Source: Aureivirga marina
Lineage (GTDB): Bacteria > Bacteroidota > Bacteroidia > Flavobacteriales > Flavobacteriaceae
Reading direction: 5' to 3'
Length of the DNA stretch: 64,000 nt
NCBI RefSeq assembly: GCF_015767265.1
Contig: NZ_JADPIB010000005.1
Location: forward strand, 124,001 to 188,000
In this document: positions 25,465 to 33,493 of the stretch, in pieces
Position numbering within the stretch: position 1 is the first letter of the stretch
Layout: each line of letters opens with the position of its first letter
Program-made: the position numbers and the translations under genes
Notes under the pieces: generated by a model
Database searches by the model: none
What the model was told of the DNA's origin: nothing
What the model saw: the letters and a program-made list of their open reading frames with translations, nothing else

Positions 25465-26121
25465 ATGAAAAAGAAAATTCTATTAGGTAGTCTATCTATT
25501 TTTCTAATTGTTATTCTTTGGTTCTTTTATGAAATAAAAATTAAAGATGTAATTAATGATTATTACAAAGAAAAAATACAGGAAAATTTGATTGAAAACT
25601 TTGCAAAAAATCAAAATCATTTTGAAGAAACTGTATCGTTTATTAAAAAATTAAAGCATTTAAAATCACTTGAACTCGAAAAAGATTCTACTTTTAGAAT
25701 TACAATTTCAGATGTATCAACAAATGATTATTTACAATCTTATTCTATAAATATAGAAATTGATTCCATCAATAATTATTCAGATATTTTAAAAATGGAT
25801 ATTAATCATTTTACTTTTTTTGGAAACAATATTAATCCAACTTTAGAAAAATTTTTAGTTGAAAAAGGTATTTCTGTAAATGACCTTGAACAATTAAAAA
25901 ACTATTTAAACAAAATAGATTGTTTTGCTTATGAAACTCATAAAGATGGGATAAATTTTAAGTATAGAGGAAATTACATTGAAAGTATTAATTATGTTTT
26001 TTCTTTAAATAACGATTTGTCTAATGATGAATTACATCTAATTCATTCTAATTTTTATTGGAAATATTATGAACTCGGACTTATTTGTGGATTTGAAATG
26101 AATTGGAGATTGTATCAATAA
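25465..26121 (+). CDS. Membrane-anchored protein of unknown function
   Basis: I do not recognise this 218-residue protein. Residues 3-23 are one transmembrane helix (KKILLGSLSIFLIVILWFFY) followed by a Lys/Glu-rich helical segment. The rest appears periplasmic or extracytoplasmic, with alternating charged and aromatic residues and beta-strand-like stretches (KDSTFRITISD, SINIEIDSINNY). No catalytic motif, repeat or lipobox is visible. It follows the glycan segment after a terminator and shares no obvious operon. Base use is AT-rich like its neighbours. Confidence 0.6.
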   Translation: MKKKILLGSLSIFLIVILWFFYEIKIKDVINDYYKEKIQENLIENFAKNQNHFEETVSFIKKLKHLKSLELEKDSTFRITISDVSTNDYLQSYSINIEIDSINNYSDILKMDINHFTFFGNNINPTLEKFLVEKGISVNDLEQLKNYLNKIDCFAYETHKDGINFKYRGNYIESINYVFSLNNDLSNDELHLIHSNFYWKYYELGLICGFEMNWRLYQ

Positions 26122-26192
26122 ATTATTTTTAAATAAAAAATGGCATATAAAAAAGGCTCTTTGTTTTAAGTACAAATCGTATTTAATTCAAA

Positions 26193-26417
26193 ATGAAAAA
26201 GGTTAACAAAAAACACTACAATTTTACAGAAAAACAAAAAGGAAGAGATTATCGTAAAATTTCAAGAGCAAACTTTCCAATTGGAAAAGAACTTAAAATA
26301 ATGATGAATAAAAGATTCCGAAGACAAAACAATGTAATTCTAAGAAATAACATTGTTTTTAATGAAGAAAAGCCATTTGTAAAGCATGTAAAATTTCTAA
26401 GTTGGTGGGTAGATTAA
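26193..26417 (+). CDS. Small basic protein, unknown
   Basis: This 74-residue protein is rich in Lys, Arg and Asn, with no hydrophobic signal. RRQNNVILRNNIVFNEEKPF in the middle and an aromatic end (KFLSWWVD) are its only features. The charge suggests nucleic-acid or ribosome association, but that is a guess. The frame has an ATG, ends right before a strong bidirectional terminator and sits well between neighbours, which supports it being real. Confidence 0.5.
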   Translation: MKKVNKKHYNFTEKQKGRDYRKISRANFPIGKELKIMMNKRFRRQNNVILRNNIVFNEEKPFVKHVKFLSWWVD

Positions 26418-26418
26418 C

Positions 26419-26457
26419 AAAAAAACCTCTCTTTAAATTAAAGAGAGGTTTTTTATT
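26419..26457. terminator. Bidirectional terminator
   Basis: AAACCTCTCTTTA pairs with TAAAGAGAGGTTT around a 3-base loop, with A and T runs on either side. It separates the plus-strand small gene from the minus-strand effector cassette. Confidence 0.92.
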
Positions 26458-26461
26458 TTAT

Positions 26462-26779
26462 TTAGTTCATTAAAAAATAGTCTGAGAGAAATAAGTAAAT
26501 TCTTTCACCTGCAAAAGCTAAAATAATTGCAAAAAACATGATTAAAAATCGGGTTTTATTAAGTGAAAAATGAATTTGTTTTTTTCTATGAATGAAATAA
26601 TTGAATAGAAAAAATATTGCAATAGAAATAGATGCTCCAATTGTTCCAGCCAAAACAATATAAAAATGTTTTATCCAACTATAACCACCTTCAAAAAATT
26701 CTAGAAATAAATATCTTCCAAAAAAATTGATAAATACAATAGTTAGAATCCAAAATAAAATTTTTAAAAAATTATTCAT
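26462..26779 (-). CDS. Small three-helix membrane protein, candidate immunity protein
   Basis: A 105-residue protein with three clear hydrophobic segments at about 3-29, 37-63 and 74-100 and short basic loops (HRKKQIHF). It has no relatives I recognise. It is the last gene of a tight cassette: the lipase-like gene stops 7 bp before its start, and the Hcp-like gene precedes that. Small polytopic membrane proteins after a lipase-type effector are often immunity proteins that protect the envelope from the effector. That role is inference from position and topology. Confidence 0.6.
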   Translation of the reverse strand: MNNFLKILFWILTIVFINFFGRYLFLEFFEGGYSWIKHFYIVLAGTIGASISIAIFFLFNYFIHRKKQIHFSLNKTRFLIMFFAIILAFAGERIYLFLSDYFLMN

Positions 26780-26786
26780 TAGCTGA

Positions 26787-28397
26787 TTATTTCGGTTTAT
26801 ATCCTGGGTTTTTTCCTGAAGAAAAACAATCTGTAAGCGCTTTTCTTACATTTAAATCTGCATCATCAAACAAAGAAGTATGACTTAAACTATGCGAAGT
26901 CATCGCTAAATAAGGAATACTTCCAGGTTTCACTTCTAATGCTTCATTATTTGCATCTTCTTCAGTGATTAAATCTGCATGATATGCAGTAATTAATGTA
27001 TTATAAACTGTTAGATTTCTTCGAACTTCTTTTGCTTGTGCATCTAATTGACCAAAAATAATATATTCTAACCAACCAATTCCACTAATAATTCTTTCGA
27101 CATCAGCAGGATTTACAAATTGACTTACAAGACGCATTAAAATTTCTTTTAAAGTTCTTTCATCATTTCGTTTCATTGCATTTTCAATTCCTGTAGCAAA
27201 TCTTTCAAAATTTGATTTTCGATTTCTAGAATGGTAAAGATCTTTTTTTGTAATATTAAAATCCTCAATTGTAAACTTGCCTTTTACCTGTTTTTCAGGC
27301 GTCCAAGAAGTATCGTCGATTTTTAATAAAAGTCCATTTTCTTCTTCTGCAAGAACATTGTGTAAGAAATTTAATAAATAACTATCATCCTCATTTGTGC
27401 GAATTTCGATAACTCGATTCACAAGTCTTAATAAATCAATCAATTCTAAATCTTCAAAGAACTCAGAACGCCCATAACCTCCTTCTCTATTTTGTCTGTT
27501 ATTTAAAAACGTTGTTTTACTTCTTGAAACAATTTGAAGTAATTCATTCATGATTGCTAAAAATTCTGTTTTTTCAGGAGAAACAATTTCTTTTTTCCCA
27601 ATAAAATCAATGTTTTGTACAACAACTTTTAAAATTGTTTCTATTTCAATTAAAAGTAAATTTGTTGTGCGCCAAATTGCAGGACCTTCTGTATGATTAT
27701 TAATATTTATATCTGTCAGATGTTCGTAAGCACTCATATCTAATGCACGCAAATTCTCAACAGCTTTTTTAATCTTATCTGTATCCTGTAAATTATCAAT
27801 TAAATATTCTAAGTTTTTAAGTGTATAATCGGCAACAAAACGCTGTGTTATATCATATTCATTATGCACATTAATTATTTTACAATCTTCATGCAATTTC
27901 GCATGATTTAATTGATGTTGTTCTTTGAAAAAAGGCGTTGAAAGATATGTGATACTTTTCACTTTCCAATATGTAGGAAAATCACTATGTGAGCTAATCA
28001 ATTCTGTAAATTGATTGATCACATTTCCTCCATGCGAATGTCCTATTAAATGTAAATGAATCTCTTTTTTTGTCCAATTACTATATACTCTTAAAAGTAA
28101 ATCTAACAAACGCTCAGCAGCTTTTGTTCTTGCATCCGTATTATTATCACCAGACCAACTAAAAAAAGTATCCTCGATATGAAGATCTAAATATTGAGGT
28201 TTTAAGTTTTTTACACTATTCCACAAATTATCCGTTCCTCTCCAATAATCTTTATTCGCTTGGTGTTTTAAACCTTGAATATTCACAGGATCTGTAGTTC
28301 CTGCAACAAATTGAACAATATCTTTCGGTGGTTTTATTTTAACATTAGCTGTTTTCGTTTCACCATCTTCAAATTCTACTCTAAAATTATTTTTCAT
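26787..28397 (-). CDS. Lipase-like alpha/beta hydrolase, candidate type VI effector
   Basis: The first 130 residues look like an alpha/beta hydrolase: VQFVAGTTDP near residue 28, then a strand and nucleophile elbow HLHLIGHSHGGN with Ser121. A strand IINVHNEYDI is where an acidic residue is expected. The family of phospholipase-like proteins with GHSHGGN is often used as lipase effectors. The remaining 350 residues are helical and unrecognised, ending near TSHSLSHTSLFDD. There is no signal peptide, so export would need a contractile apparatus; the Hcp-like protein lies 9 bp upstream. A non-secreted lipase is the alternative. Confidence 0.65.
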   Translation of the reverse strand: MKNNFRVEFEDGETKTANVKIKPPKDIVQFVAGTTDPVNIQGLKHQANKDYWRGTDNLWNSVKNLKPQYLDLHIEDTFFSWSGDNNTDARTKAAERLLDLLLRVYSNWTKKEIHLHLIGHSHGGNVINQFTELISSHSDFPTYWKVKSITYLSTPFFKEQHQLNHAKLHEDCKIINVHNEYDITQRFVADYTLKNLEYLIDNLQDTDKIKKAVENLRALDMSAYEHLTDININNHTEGPAIWRTTNLLLIEIETILKVVVQNIDFIGKKEIVSPEKTEFLAIMNELLQIVSRSKTTFLNNRQNREGGYGRSEFFEDLELIDLLRLVNRVIEIRTNEDDSYLLNFLHNVLAEEENGLLLKIDDTSWTPEKQVKGKFTIEDFNITKKDLYHSRNRKSNFERFATGIENAMKRNDERTLKEILMRLVSQFVNPADVERIISGIGWLEYIIFGQLDAQAKEVRRNLTVYNTLITAYHADLITEEDANNEALEVKPGSIPYLAMTSHSLSHTSLFDDADLNVRKALTDCFSSGKNPGYKPK

Positions 28398-28406
28398 TAT
28401 CTATTT

Positions 28407-29129
28407 TTATGAAGATTGTATAATTACTTCTAATTGCACTTTTTCTAAATCACTATTAATGATATAATTTTTCAATTTATCATCTTCTAAGACTTTTCCT
28501 TGATATTTATAATCATGTGATTTATCTTCAAGATGAATTGTAATTTTATCATTAATTCTATTTTTTGTCTTGATATTTAAGACAATTGTATCTCCAACCT
28601 CGTATTCTTCCAATCTTTTTCCGTTGACGTCTGTAATGTAATAATCCACAAACTTTTTTTTCTTTTCATCTTCTTTTGGTTGATGTGGTTTACTTTCTAT
28701 TGGAGCAGTCCAGCTTACATTCCATGGTTTTACAAGTTCCGTTTCATAATTTTGTACTGCTGGAGAAATCGTAATAATTGTTTGCATTGGTTCTGTACCA
28801 ACTGAATCAAAAACCTCTTTAAAATAAATTAAATGTGCATCTGTAAATTCATACGTTTTAATTGGGGATGTTTCAAAACTTTCTTCATAAAAACAAACTT
28901 TTCCTTTTTCCATTTTGTCTACTTCTTCCCATGTATCATCTTCACTTTCCTTTGACATCCAATTTAAAATCAAATCAGAATCTTTTCCTGTAGGAAAACA
29001 AACGGTAATTAATCCACCCATTATTTCAGATAGAGGTTTACCATTATCTCGTATTTTTCTGTGGTAATCCATATCAGTCCAGAGCAATTCTATTTCTTGT
29101 CCTAATACAAATAGTTTGGATAATATCAT
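28407..29129 (-). CDS. Hcp/TssD-like type VI tube protein with C-terminal extension
   Basis: Residues 1-140 follow the pattern of Bacteroidetes TssD (Hcp): MILSKLFVLGQEIELLWTDMDY, NGKPLSEIMGGLITVCF, LILNWM, KVCFYEESFETSPIKTYEFTDAHLIYFKEVF, PMQTIITISPAV and a WNVSW end. A Lys/Glu linker (145-160) leads to a second beta-rich domain (161-240) with VNGKRLEEYEVGDTIVLNIKTKNRINDKITIHLED. This is an extended Hcp, a known way to carry or dock effectors. It is the first gene of the cassette with the lipase-like and small membrane genes. No other T6SS gene is in the window, so the apparatus must be elsewhere. Confidence 0.72.
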   Translation of the reverse strand: MILSKLFVLGQEIELLWTDMDYHRKIRDNGKPLSEIMGGLITVCFPTGKDSDLILNWMSKESEDDTWEEVDKMEKGKVCFYEESFETSPIKTYEFTDAHLIYFKEVFDSVGTEPMQTIITISPAVQNYETELVKPWNVSWTAPIESKPHQPKEDEKKKKFVDYYITDVNGKRLEEYEVGDTIVLNIKTKNRINDKITIHLEDKSHDYKYQGKVLEDDKLKNYIINSDLEKVQLEVIIQSS

Positions 29130-29540
29130 TATTATTTTTGTTAAGTTGTTTTCAAGCAGATGCTAATTTTCAATTACAGTTCCCTCCTTTTCATTCTTAA
29201 TTTCAACAAACTGTTCTGTATTTTTATTAAAAATTATAACATAAATATATAATATTATTCATGAATATTAAGTATGAATGTTAATTTTTTTAGTTTCATT
29301 TAAATTTACAAGAAAAATATCCTAAAATCATTTTTTATGAAAAGAATATAAAATCTGCTGAATTACTTTAATATTTTTCTATATTTGAGAATCGATTAGC
29401 TATGAGATAAACAAAACTATTTTTACCATTTTAAACAATATACTTTTGTGTATTGAATTAAAATGATTATTGAATAAATTTTATATAAACCCTCTATAAA
29501 AATAAATACAAAAAACCCTTATATTCAAAATGATAAAATT
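29130..29540. other. Divergent intergenic region
   Basis: 411 bp between the effector cassette and the S9 peptidase gene. TATATTTG in the stretch around 29381-29388 fits a TAnnTTTG promoter toward the plus strand, though it is 150 bp from the start. No gene, hairpin or repeat is otherwise seen. Confidence 0.4.
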
Positions 29541-31958
29541 ATGAAACAGCTTATTTTTTTATGCTTTATTTTTTTTACAATTAATAGCATTCAAGCACAA
29601 GAAAGTTTGACTTACCAAAAACCTCCAAAAGAAATCTTAGATTTAGTTGATGTTCCTAGAGCTCCCTATGTTTTTCTAGATGATGACAATGAAAAAATGA
29701 TTCTTTTATATAGAGATTCTTATAAATCTATCGAAGAATTATCTCAAGAAGAATTACGTTTAGGAGGTCTACGAATTGATCCTAAAACAAATATTGGAAG
29801 TCGAGTTTCTTATTTTAAAAACATTAAAATTAAAGATCTTAATTCTAAAAATAGAGATGAAATTCAAGTTCAAGGATTACCACAGAATCCAAAATTGACA
29901 AATTTTAAATGGTCTCCAAATCAACGTCATCTTGCTTTTACAAATACTACAAAAAAAGGTGTAGAAGTTTGGGTTGTTAATGTAGAAACAAAACAAGCAA
30001 AGAAAATTTCAAATTTAAAAGTTAATGCAAACTTAGGAAATGTAATTAATTGGTTTGAAGATGGAAATTCACTGTTAGTAAAAGTAGTTTCAAGTGATAG
30101 AAAACCTTTAATCGAAACTAAAAATGCTGTTCCTGTTGGACCTACTATTTCTGTAAATAATGGAAAAAAAGCACAAAACAGAACATATCAAGATTTAATT
30201 AAAAACAAAAATGACGAGCATAATTTTGAACAACTTGCTATTTCTGAAATCTATCAAATTTCTTTAAACGGAACAGAAAAAAAATGGTTAGACAGTGGAA
30301 TGTACACTTCTATCAATTTTTCTCCTGATGGAAATTATGTTTTAGTAAAAACAATAGAAAAACCTTTTTCTTATTTAGTTACGTATAGAAGATTTCCTTC
30401 AAAAACTACTGTTTATACAAAAGATGCAAAGAAGGTAGAAACGGTTTTAGAAACTCCTTTAATTGAAGATCTTCCAAAAGGTTTTATGGCAGTTCAAAAA
30501 GGAAAAAGAAGATTCCGATGGAGAGCAGACAAACCTGCAACTTTATATTATATAGTTGCGTTGGATGAAGGAAATCCGAAAAATCAAGTAGAATTTAGAG
30601 ATGAATTTTTAGAATTAGAAGCGCCTTTTAACGGAAAAGGAAAAAGTCTTTTAAAAACAATTCATCGTGGAGAATCAATTGTTTGGGCAAATGATAAAAC
30701 TGCAATTGCTTATGATTATTGGTGGAATACAAGAAATACAAAAACTTATTTATTTAATCCATCAGATGCTTCTCAAAAAGCAAAAATTATCTCAGATAGA
30801 AATTTCCAAGATACTTATAGTGATCCAGGAGAATTTGTAACGGAAAGAAATGAATTTGGAAGTAGAGTTTTAACTGTAATTAAAAATAATGTTTTCTTAA
30901 CTGGAGATGGTCATACAAAAGATGGACAATTTCCTTTTGTAGATCAATTACATTTAAAATCTTTAAAAAAGAAGAGAATTTATCAATCAAAATACACAGA
31001 TAAGATTGAAGGAATTTCAAAATTTAATCCTTATAAAAAAGAATTATTAGTTCGAATTGAATCTCCGAAAGAATATCCAAATTATTACTTTAGAAATTTA
31101 AGACGTAACAAATTAAATCAAATTACTTCTTTTGAAAATCCATTTAAAAGTTTACAAAATGTCCATAAAGAAGTGATAAAATATAAAAGAGAAGATGGAT
31201 TAGAACTTTCTGGAACGTTATATCTTCCTGTTGGTTATGATAAAAATAAGAAAGAAAAAATGCCAATGATTCTTTGGGCTTATCCAGAAGAATTTAAAGA
31301 TAAAGCAAGTGCAAGTCAGAGCACAAAAAATCCAAATGAATTTATTTATCCATATTATGGTTCTATGATTTATTGGGTTTCAAGAGGATATGTTGTATTA
31401 GATGATGCTTCTTTCCCAATTGTTGGTGAAGGTGATAAAGAGCCAAACGATTCTTTTAGAAAACAATTAGTAGATAATGCAAAAGCAGCGATTGATGCGG
31501 TGGATAATCTTGGTTATATCGACAGAAATCGTGTTGCAGTTGGAGGTCATAGTTATGGTGCTTTTATGGTTGCAAATCTTTTATCTCATTCTAATTTATT
31601 TGCAGCAGGAATTGCGAGAAGCGGTGCGTATAATAGAACTTTAACTCCTTTCGGATTCCAAAATGAAGAACGTAGTTACTGGGATGCTCCGAATATTTAT
31701 AATTCGATGTCTCCTTTTATGCATGCTGATAAAATGAATCAACCTTTATTGTTAATTCATGGAGAAGCAGATAATAATTCTGGAACATATCCAATGCAAA
31801 GTGAACGTTATTTCAATGCTTTAAAAGGATTAGGAGCAACAGTTCGTTTAGTAATGTTACCAAAAGAAAGCCATGGTTATCGTTCGAAAGAAAGTATTTT
31901 ACATTTACTTTGGGAACAAGATCAATGGTTAGAAAAACATGTAAAAAATAAAAAATAG
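29541..31958 (+). CDS. Secreted S9 family peptidase (prolyl-oligopeptidase type)
   Basis: A 805-residue enzyme with a signal peptide (MKQLIFLCFIFFTINSIQAQ). Residues 60-540 form a beta-propeller-like region with repeats such as NFKWSPNQRHLAF and INFSPDGNYVLV. The C-terminal alpha/beta hydrolase domain has VAVGGHSYGAFMVANLL with Ser671, HGEADNNSG with Asp744 and PKESHGYRS with His778, a complete triad. It resembles the glutamyl endopeptidase/dipeptidyl-peptidase-like subgroup of S9. Likely periplasmic, acting on peptides for nutrition. Monocistronic, with a terminator after it. Confidence 0.9.
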   Translation: MKQLIFLCFIFFTINSIQAQESLTYQKPPKEILDLVDVPRAPYVFLDDDNEKMILLYRDSYKSIEELSQEELRLGGLRIDPKTNIGSRVSYFKNIKIKDLNSKNRDEIQVQGLPQNPKLTNFKWSPNQRHLAFTNTTKKGVEVWVVNVETKQAKKISNLKVNANLGNVINWFEDGNSLLVKVVSSDRKPLIETKNAVPVGPTISVNNGKKAQNRTYQDLIKNKNDEHNFEQLAISEIYQISLNGTEKKWLDSGMYTSINFSPDGNYVLVKTIEKPFSYLVTYRRFPSKTTVYTKDAKKVETVLETPLIEDLPKGFMAVQKGKRRFRWRADKPATLYYIVALDEGNPKNQVEFRDEFLELEAPFNGKGKSLLKTIHRGESIVWANDKTAIAYDYWWNTRNTKTYLFNPSDASQKAKIISDRNFQDTYSDPGEFVTERNEFGSRVLTVIKNNVFLTGDGHTKDGQFPFVDQLHLKSLKKKRIYQSKYTDKIEGISKFNPYKKELLVRIESPKEYPNYYFRNLRRNKLNQITSFENPFKSLQNVHKEVIKYKREDGLELSGTLYLPVGYDKNKKEKMPMILWAYPEEFKDKASASQSTKNPNEFIYPYYGSMIYWVSRGYVVLDDASFPIVGEGDKEPNDSFRKQLVDNAKAAIDAVDNLGYIDRNRVAVGGHSYGAFMVANLLSHSNLFAAGIARSGAYNRTLTPFGFQNEERSYWDAPNIYNSMSPFMHADKMNQPLLLIHGEADNNSGTYPMQSERYFNALKGLGATVRLVMLPKESHGYRSKESILHLLWEQDQWLEKHVKNKK

Positions 31959-31982
31959 GAATAATATTTTTTGATTTAATCT

Positions 31983-32030
31983 TAAAGGCCTAATAGTTTA
32001 TAATTCTATAAATTGTTAGGTCTTTTTTAT
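31983..32030 (+). terminator. Intrinsic terminator
   Basis: A long imperfect stem pairs GGCCTAAtagTTTATA with TATAAAttgTTAGGTC, followed by a T run. Confidence 0.7.
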
Positions 32031-32099
32031 TTTTAAAATTTTAATTTAAATTTTTAACACATTAAAATAGTAAATCACATTTTTTTAACATAAAAAATT

Positions 32100-32107
32100 T
32101 ATATTTG
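32100..32107 (+). promoter_or_regulatory. Promoter -7 element of the three-gene ATPase operon
   Basis: TATATTTG fits the Bacteroidetes TAnnTTTG element, 65 bp before the first start codon. A T-rich stretch about 20 bp upstream could be the -33 region. Confidence 0.5.
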
Positions 32108-32171
32108 ATTCTTAAGCTATAAAGTTTTATTTCTAACAGTTTTCAATTATTAAAATCTAAATTTTATCATA

Positions 32172-32585
32172 ATGGAAGAATTAAATAATATTATAGAATC
32201 TTTACAAAACACAGTAAATTACATCAAAAACATTACTGGAAATGAAGATGTTAAAAACATCTCTCAAACTTGTTGGAATTGGATTAAAAATAAATTTACT
32301 AAGAAAAGTGAACAAACAAAACTTGAAAATTTTGAAAATGATCCTGATAGTTTAGAAATGCAACAAAATCTAAAAAATCTTATAAATGATGCTATAATTG
32401 ATGATGAAATAAATTTTGAAGAAATTAAAGAGCAAACAGATGCATTTGAAAAAATACTAAAAGAAAAAGATCCTCAATGGGCAAATCAATATATTACTAA
32501 AACCAATACTTTAAACGTAAATGGGAATAATAATAATGTATTTTCAGACATAAATGGAAGTACAATTACCTTGAATAATAAATAA
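32172..32585 (+). CDS. Small helical protein ending in an NGNNNN...STI motif, candidate effector or adaptor
   Basis: 137 residues. Residues 1-45 are a helical segment with a WNWIKNKF motif. Residues 50-105 form helices with the pattern LENFENDPDSLEMQQNLKNLI, seen in small bacterial proteins encoded next to NTPases. The tail 113-135 (TLNVNGNNNNVFSDINGS plus TITLNN) is an Asn/Gly/Ile beta-arch-like motif. The next protein starts with the same motif. Shared short motifs on an effector and on an adjacent ATPase are a known feature of amyloid-signalling pairs in bacteria, so this could be the effector. I do not recognise a named family. First gene of the operon; 2 bp to the next. Confidence 0.7.
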   Translation: MEELNNIIESLQNTVNYIKNITGNEDVKNISQTCWNWIKNKFTKKSEQTKLENFENDPDSLEMQQNLKNLINDAIIDDEINFEEIKEQTDAFEKILKEKDPQWANQYITKTNTLNVNGNNNNVFSDINGSTITLNNK

Positions 32586-32587
32586 AT

Positions 32588-33493
32588 ATGGAAGAAGAAA
32601 ATTATATTACCACTAATGGGAATAATAATAACATATTAAATAATATTCAAAATTCAACCATTATAATTAAATATAACGAATCTCAGAGTAAAAAAAATGA
32701 AAAAAGGAATTATATAGAACAAAATGATATAAACCCCAAAGCTGTTTTATTTAATAATTATTCTCCAAGAAATAAAGAATATTATGTCGAAAGAAATATC
32801 GACAATATTTTTAAGAATGCTTTAAATCTTAATAATTTATGGATTTTTGGTAAATCTGGAGTTGGTAAAACTGCGATGATTCATCGAAATTTATTAAACT
32901 CAAATATAAAATATTGTTATTGTGATTTAAGCCCTGTAGATATTTATGATTCAGATATTGTATTAAATGAGATTTTGAGTGCTATAGAAGACGAATTTAA
33001 TCTTGAAAGAAATTACAATCAAAAAAATGTAATTAAACAAATTTCAAATTTATTATGTAATTTAAATAGTTCAAAAATTATAATTGCAATAGATGAGTTA
33101 TCTATTTCTAATGAAGAGATATACAGAAAAATTGCAAATGATTTATTTAACTTAGTCAATTACTATAACAATCAATCTGAAGATGATGAATTAACATTTA
33201 TAGTTTCTACTATTATCGATCCACTAAAACTAATTCTAAATAAATCTAAAGCTAGTAGTTTTTTTCAATATATATGCTGCAATCCTTGGGAAGATAATAT
33301 TGAAGATTTATATATTTTAATTTCAAAACATTTACAATTAAATTTAGATGATTCAAAAAAAGAAATAATTTCAGCTTGTAAAAATTCTCCTAGAATATTA
33401 AAAAATATTTTCAAAAACATTCTTCTACAAAACGATAACAAAAAAGAAAGTATTAGTATAGCAATTCAAAAAACATTAAATGAAATAGTATGA
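32588..33493 (+). CDS. P-loop ATPase with N-terminal NGNNNN...STI motif
   Basis: 301 residues. Residues 5-27 (NYITTNGNNNNILNNIQNS plus TIII) match the tail of the preceding protein. An AAA/STAND-like ATPase domain follows: LWIFGKSGVGKTAMIH with Walker A at 88-95 and IIIAIDELSIS as Walker B near 160. PWEDNIEDLYILISKHLQLNL and CKNSPRILKNIFKNIL resemble the lid region after the core. There is no C-terminal repeat domain, so it may be a switch that depends on the next gene for sensing. Its TGA overlaps the ATG of the next gene. Very AT-rich codon use. Confidence 0.72.
   Translation: MEEENYITTNGNNNNILNNIQNSTIIIKYNESQSKKNEKRNYIEQNDINPKAVLFNNYSPRNKEYYVERNIDNIFKNALNLNNLWIFGKSGVGKTAMIHRNLLNSNIKYCYCDLSPVDIYDSDIVLNEILSAIEDEFNLERNYNQKNVIKQISNLLCNLNSSKIIIAIDELSISNEEIYRKIANDLFNLVNYYNNQSEDDELTFIVSTIIDPLKLILNKSKASSFFQYICCNPWEDNIEDLYILISKHLQLNLDDSKKEIISACKNSPRILKNIFKNILLQNDNKKESISIAIQKTLNEIV

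Noticed and set aside
26462-29129. Complete type VI locus
   Set aside because: Only an Hcp-like gene and candidate effector and immunity genes are present. No sheath, baseplate or membrane-complex gene is seen.
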